Assembly: GCF_047948215.1 (NCBI RefSeq)
Contig: NC_134457.1
Coordinates: 14,482,626-14,546,625, forward strand
DNA: 64,000 nt
Direction of reading: 5' to 3'
From: Lycorma delicatula
Taxonomy: Eukaryota; Arthropoda; Insecta; Hemiptera; Fulgoridae
Shown here: positions 59,620 to 64,000 of the stretch, piece by piece
Layout of the letters: every line of letters starts with the position of its first letter
Position numbering within the stretch: position 1 is the first letter of the stretch
Notes under the pieces: generated by a model
What the model saw: the letters and a program-made list of their open reading frames with translations, nothing else
What the model was told of the DNA's origin: nothing
Database searches by the model: none
Position numbers and translations under genes: made by a program

Positions 59620-60260
59620 TCTGATGTAGATAACACATGACTTCCTTGTAGCCTATTAAATTATATACAAACTTTTTTTAAAATGAAAACTAAATAAAAT
59701 TTTATTTCATTAATAACGTATTATTCATTTTTTTTTAAATTATTAATAATTATTAATAAATCAATATATTTAAATGTAAAAGAAAAAGTTAAAAATAAGG
59801 AGATGGATTCTGATTCGAACCGAGTTGCCTTCCCCTCGTATATAAAAATATTTCATTACTAAAATTTTACTTGGCAATAAAATTTTATTCTGGAAGCAAG
59901 AAAAATAAGTACCACTTATGATATATCGTTGAAAAACTCTCAATGACGGCTTATTACTACAGTTAAAAAAAAAGTTAAAAAACCAAAAAAATCTGGATTG
60001 TTTGGTTTTCTTTTTGTTCAGTCGATTGCAAGAAAAAGAGGAGCTGCACAAGTAGATGTTCAACAGTCCTAAATCCAAAATTTCAACATCCTACGGCATT
60101 GTTTTAGGTTATGAGAGATACGTATTTACGTTCGTACAGATGTCACGCTGAAACTAGTCAAAATGTATTCAGGGATGGTCAACATAGATATTTCCGTTTA
60201 AATCTGAAAACCGAAATCTTTCGCGATCACAATAATTCCTTTACTTCATATAAGGGATTT
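59620..60260 (+). mobile_element. TIR-family element, copy h (right arm of inverted pair)
   Basis: Starts tctgatgtagataacacatg then acttccttgtagcc and ends ataagggatttaaaa, a worn right terminus. The inner body follows the family order (tcgttgaaaaactctcaatg, tcctaaatccaaaatttcaa, gatatttccgtttaaatctg). It lies head to head with copy g. Confidence 0.75.
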
Positions 60261-60714
60261 AAAATAGAGAATGTGGATAATTTTTAATATCTTAGAGAAT
60301 GGAACAATTGGAATTTGTTAGATAATAAAGCGTTAACAGTTAGAGCTAATAAAATGGAATTAGCTAACAAATAACACATATAACAGTCTTATGGCGTAAA
60401 AATCAAAATTTCCACACAATAAAACTCTGATAAGCCGGAAGCACTCTTCCGGTCTTTTTTACTTAATTGGAATTATTTATGATCGGCTGGGTAGTCGAAC
60501 ATTTTTTGTTGTAAACGGTCTTTTGAATTATTTGCCTTCAGTTAGTTTTTTTTTTTGGTTTTTATTTTGTGTTATAAATATGTCTTGTCCTCCTAGATTA
60601 AACTTGTTTTCTGAGGTTTGTTTAATTATTATGCGACAGAATTCCTAAAACTGTGCCACAAAGGTCTACTAGAAAATTTAGAAAAAAAAGAAAAGAAAAT
60701 TATAAGATAAATTT
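60261..60714. other. AT-rich spacer with small hairpin
   Basis: ccggaagcactcttccgg near 60438-60455 followed by t-rich DNA; likely chance in a eukaryote. Nothing else seen. Confidence 0.35.
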
Positions 60715-60914
60715 TTTGGTCCTAAATGTCAAAATATGGAGTAAAATTAATTCCAAATAAAATACTTTGTACTAAAATTGAAAAACTGTCAAACACGATA
60801 ATGAAAAGAGGAATTGCATTATACTCCCTTTTATTTAGAATGAATAACAATAGACTGACTAAACAAATTTTTTATTTCTTCCTAAGTAATAATAAAAACA
60901 ATTATAAAAATTAA
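60715..60914 (+). pseudogene. LINE-C short C-terminal fragment
   Basis: FRMNNNRLTKQIFYFF follows a frame beginning MSKYGVKLIPNKILCTKIEK. The block matches the LYRMENSRLTKQIFNFF part at 16.9-17.0 kb. Very short. Sequence upstream of about 60720 shows nothing of the polymerase core. Confidence 0.6.
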
Positions 60915-61143
60915 AATAGACCAAAAAACATAAAATAAATAAATTGAACTAAAAGAAAAACTACAATAAATCGAACTAAAGAAAAAAAAACAAGGTAATA
61001 GAAATGAAGGACTAAACATCGTTATGCAGTATTTAATTAACTTAACTAATGGGTGAAAATCAACTTACAGATAGTTTTAATTTGTTTAAATATATTTTTC
61101 ATGCTGTAAAAATAGCAAGCATTTAACGCTGTCTAATGACTAA
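60915..61143. other. AT-rich spacer to Harbinger left end
   Basis: No feature recognised apart from the TAA at 61141-61143 used as target duplication. Confidence 0.4.
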
Positions 61144-61414
61144 GGGTGATGTGAATAAAATATATTGAATACTGATCAGTAATTACTTGTTAAGAAAAGT
61201 AATTATTTATTTAGAAAAATATTCTTCTATAAATTAGTGAATGAGCATTTTCTTTTTCTAATAACTAATTACTTATACTCTTAAGAGTTTGCGTGTGGTT
61301 TACAAAAAGTAAAAGTATATTTTTCTCTTAAGAAATTACTTTTCTTTAAGAAATTGCTGACGGCGTCTAGTTAACAAATATAAACGTGCATGTTTAAACG
61401 TCTTATGATGTCTC

Positions 61415-61471
61415 ATGACATCATCATGGACGGACATGAATCATCTTCATGTCCGTCCATGATGATGTCAT
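61415..61471. repeat. 26-bp perfect palindrome inside Harbinger
   Basis: Arms 61415-61440 and 61446-61471 are perfect complements across a 5-base loop (tcatc). The arm begins atgacatcatcatggac and ends ggacatgaa. It lies about 75 bp upstream of the Myb-like start, between the TIR and the gene. Confidence 0.9.
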
Positions 61472-61547
61472 TTCCGTTGAAGTTAATCATCTCAGTATAT
61501 CACGTATTCCTTGCTAGTCAAGTCTACTTCTCAACTGGATTGTAAAC

Positions 61548-62050
61548 ATGTCGTCGAGTGAAGAAGAAACACGATTTTCATGTTTCGGATGATACCAAAA
61601 AATGTGGCTGATAGTAGGGCAACTTTAGTAAATGTATTAAGAAATCATAAGGTTTTAAAAAAGACTTTGGCCTTCAAATTTATATACGCTAAAAAAAAAG
61701 CACGGATAAACATTTTTAAAGAATTTCAACAGTGCACGGGAAAGATAATATTACTGGCAAAAATAAATAAAATGCTTAACAATATCAAGCATGAAATTAA
61801 AAAAAAAAAAAAACAGAGAAGCAGAAAAGAGGCAAAAAGGCGATAAAATAATTTAATTGGGAGAAGGATCTTTTAAGCCTCCTTGAAGAATATGAAAACC
61901 CCAATTTCAAACAAGTTCCAGTGACAGCAAGTGCTGGAAACGAAGATGGAATAGATAAACATCAGAAGAATTGAAACACCGATACTTTCTGTAACTGATC
62001 GGATAATTGTAATGCAAAGCAGACTCTGAAACGAAAAACAGGTGACACTA
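61548..62050 (+). pseudogene. Harbinger Myb/SANT-like accessory protein, frameshifted
   Basis: ATG at 61548 gives MSSSEEETRFS and a stop after 14 codons. The following frame from 61580 continues with LVNVLRNHKVLKKTLAFKFI and LNNIKHEIKKKKKQRSRKEA. Further on, SLKNMKTPISNKFQ and LETKME are read in other frames (about 61890-61950). The arrangement of basic, tryptophan-poor helices near the start, next to the transposase, is that of the Harbinger Myb-like protein that helps the transposase enter the nucleus and bind the ends. Domain identity is inferred mainly from position and size. Confidence 0.55.
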
Positions 62051-62126
62051 TGAAACGGCTCCCTTGTCAAATAGCGAATTACTGAGAAGTATCCTCAATG
62101 AGCAATTACAACTCATTAGAACTCAA

Positions 62127-62545
62127 ACCCACCTGGCTGGTCTAGTGGTGAACACTTCTTCCCAAATCAGCTGATTTGGAAGTAAAGAGTTCCAGCGTTC
62201 AAGTCCTAGTAAAGGCAGTTACTTTTATACGGATTTGAATACTAGATCGTGGATACCGGTGTTTTTTGGTGGTTGGGTTTCAATTAACTACACATCTCAG
62301 GAATGGTCAAACTGAGACTGTACAAGACAATTATCATAATAATTAAATCATCATGATATCTTAACAGTAGGAGGACTAATAATTATATTCATATATATAT
62401 CAAGAATCGCATCAAATGAAAAATTTAAACCAAGAACAAAAATTTATGTATGAGTGTAACTTCATTTATACTCATACATATCATCCTCATTTATCCTCTG
62501 AAGTATTATCTGAACGGTAGTTACCGGAGGCTAAACAGGAAAAAG
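62127..62545 (+). mobile_element. SINE-B copy with internal 130-bp insertion
   Basis: Starts acccacctggctggtctagt and follows the family through gtacaagac (62329). An unrelated ~130-bp AT-rich piece follows, then cttcatttatactcatacat resumes and the copy ends at gttaccggaggctaaacagg and aaaaagg. It sits between the two genes of the Harbinger element. Candidate flanks agaactca / agaattcc are only a weak match. Confidence 0.8.
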
Positions 62546-63379
62546 GAAGAATTCCTTCATTTGCTATTTCGTACACATCATTCATCAGTTTACCAGAATT
62601 GTCTAAAATGACGCAAGCAAGAAAACGTTTTGGAACTTTTTCTAATTTTACCCTCCAACCAGGTTCTCCAAACATGGGAACTGCTGCTTCATTAGCCCGA
62701 AATTGCTCTTTCTTTGCTTAGTTGTTTATTGAAATTTTTTTCATTACTATCAGGATTTCTAAATGGCGTAAGCAGCCACGCCGCAATAGAATAACCACTA
62801 TCTCCCAAAAGACAAGCGGCCTCGTTAAATTTTATTACCTTCAGTGTTTTACTGCGTCTCCAACTATCATGGGTGCTGCCTGGCCATGAAGCATCAACTC
62901 TAGTTCTCATGTGCATCACAAGTTACCTGCACATTCATACTCGCATAATCCTTGCGACTGATATAACAGTCACCAAACTACGCCGGTTTTTTAATTTCAA
63001 TATTGGTGCAATCTACGGCACCCAGAAAACACGGCATTTTTAACCTCGAACCTCCTGCACATTTTGCGGGAAATGAATCCAGTCATTTTCTTTTGACGTT
63101 ATTTTTTTCCAAGACATAATCGAATATTTTACTTACTGTCGTCCGGTAAACACCAAAATCTTCTTCCACTCCAGTCTGAAAGCCTGGGTCTGCAAGATAT
63201 CGAAGAAATATTTTCATTTTCTGCTTCGATGATAATGGTCTTCTCCTTTTCTCTTTTATTTCGTCAGGTAGGAAAATGTCACATTAACGATTTATTGATT
63301 CTTCTTTAAAATGGAGTAGCTCTTTGCATCGACTTGGACTGATATACAGTCTCTCGTAAATTTTTTCTATCACAAACAT
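62546..63379 (-). pseudogene. Harbinger DDE transposase (HARBI1-like), frameshifted
   Basis: On the minus strand from the ATG at 63379: IYERLYISPSRCKELLHF, then SSKQKMKIFLRYLADPGFQT and VYRTTVSKIF (helix-turn-helix region), and GAVDCTNIEI with the first catalytic aspartate (about 63025-63000). Next comes RVDASWPGSTHDSWRRS with the second aspartate region, then CLLGDSGYSIAAWLLTPFRN, the hallmark of the DDE_4 superfamily. ERAI with the third catalytic glutamate follows, then a frameshift. The tail is VPKRFLACVILDNSG, equal to the usual ...I.ACVVLHN. Several stops and frameshifts. Close to full length, inactive. Confidence 0.9.
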
Positions 63380-63654
63380 TCATAAATGCAGCCGTAACTG
63401 ATTATAAGATTCGTCTGGAGGTACCTTAAAAATCTATAAGTAATTTCTTATAAGAATAAGTATTTTGTTCCTTTTATTCACACCCTTTTAGAAATTACTT
63501 ATGTAGGATCAGTATTTATGTGTAGTTATCAGCAATTATTTATAAGGGAAATAAAATTATACCAATCTCTGATACTTTATTCTTACATTCATAAGCAATT
63601 TGTTAAAAAATAGTCAAGAAAATTAATTACTGATTTTTATTCACATCATCCTAA

Positions 63655-64000
63655 GTCTTACGTCGATAAGGAACTTTTGTCTAACGAAAATATTTAGAAG
63701 TAGTCGCGGGACTCTTTTGTTGGCATTTGATGGTGATAATTTGTCTAGTCTCGCACGAGCACCTTGTGTGAGGCTAGACGGGACCGCCCGGGAAGTGCGC
63801 AGTCCCTGGGGAAAGTTTCTTTATTATTACACAAAAATTTTTACATTTATTTAATATTATTCTATTTATTTAACGTAAATTTAATTCTATTATATTTGTA
63901 ATATTCATTCGATTGATTTGAATCATTCAGTTCAAACCGAGCTAACACGGTGATAGAGGATTACAGTTCACAGTTCAGTAATTCAGCTCATTAAAGTTTG
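63655..64000. other. Spacer with an imperfect GC-rich hairpin
   Basis: gtctagtctcgcac (63749-63762) pairs with gtgtgaggctagac across a short loop, followed by gggaccgcccggg. AT-rich beyond. The end contains gttcagtaattcagctc but no gene. Confidence 0.35.

Larger units (their letters stand above)
61144..63651. mobile_element. Harbinger (PIF-type) DNA transposon with nested SINE-B
   Basis: The left terminus gggtgatgtgaataaa and the complement of the right terminus, ggatgatgtgaataaaa, are inverted; cagtaatta recurs just inside both. TAA duplications flank it (61141-61143 and 63652-63654), the target site typical of PIF/Harbinger. It carries the expected two genes: a Myb/SANT-like protein gene on the plus strand and a DDE transposase on the minus strand, converging. 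Total 2508 bp including a ~420-bp SINE-B, so about 2.1 kb originally. Both genes are damaged. Confidence 0.88.

Noticed and set aside
60438..60465. Bacterial-type terminator (ccggaag...cttccgg plus T run)
   Set aside because: The window is eukaryotic by every other sign (spliced exon, SINEs, LINEs); the hairpin is short and isolated.
61144..63651. Integrated virus or polinton
   Set aside because: The termini, TAA duplications and DDE_4 motifs fit Harbinger. No capsid, polymerase B or integrase of viral type was seen in the window.

Overview
The window is a gene-poor, AT-rich stretch of a large animal genome. It is most likely an insect and plausibly a hemipteran, but that is an inference from the transposon mix (mariner, DD41D mariner-like, Tigger, hAT-like, Harbinger, tRNA-derived SINEs, many non-LTR families), not a database match. 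Only one piece of a cellular gene is clearly visible: a spliced exon of a rhodopsin-class G-protein coupled receptor on the minus strand at about 3.0-3.35 kb. It has clean splice signals on both sides. A possible small-exon locus lies near 48.4-48.7 kb.

Layout. 0-5 kb: the end of a transposon-associated protein fragment, a Tigger/pogo element (1960-2889) split by a SINE, the receptor exon, and a hAT-like element with an internal duplication (3537-4764). 5-13 kb: two non-LTR reverse transcriptase relics and microsatellites. 13-18 kb: SINE insertions with readable target-site duplications, a fold-back element, a long (CA)n(GA)n tract and a solo LTR-like unit (15276-16407). 18-24 kb: dispersed repeats. 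24-36 kb: two copies of a long repeat, each interrupted by a different mariner element, so each copy preserves the other's empty insertion site. The same stretch has a further mariner inside a SINE and a DD41D-type transposase relic. 36-40 kb: a run of a ~0.65-1.1 kb family with inverted termini (acttccttgtac/gtacaaggaagt). 41-54 kb: decayed LINEs of at least four lineages and a DD41D-type transposase half. 54-61 kb: AT-rich DNA, a palindrome next to a TATA box, the best hAT-like copy (56905-57805), and a head-to-head inverted pair of the TIR family (58981-60260). 61.1-63.65 kb: a Harbinger element with TAA target duplications, converging Myb-like and transposase genes, a 26-bp perfect palindrome and a nested SINE.

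All mobile-element reading frames carry stops or frameshifts, so the window looks like old, repeatedly nested intergenic or intronic DNA. I named families from protein motifs, terminal repeats and target duplications that can be read directly. I could not run any search. Labels such as SINE-A, SINE-B, LINE-A to -H, TIR-family and composite repeat D are my own, for cross-reference inside this answer.
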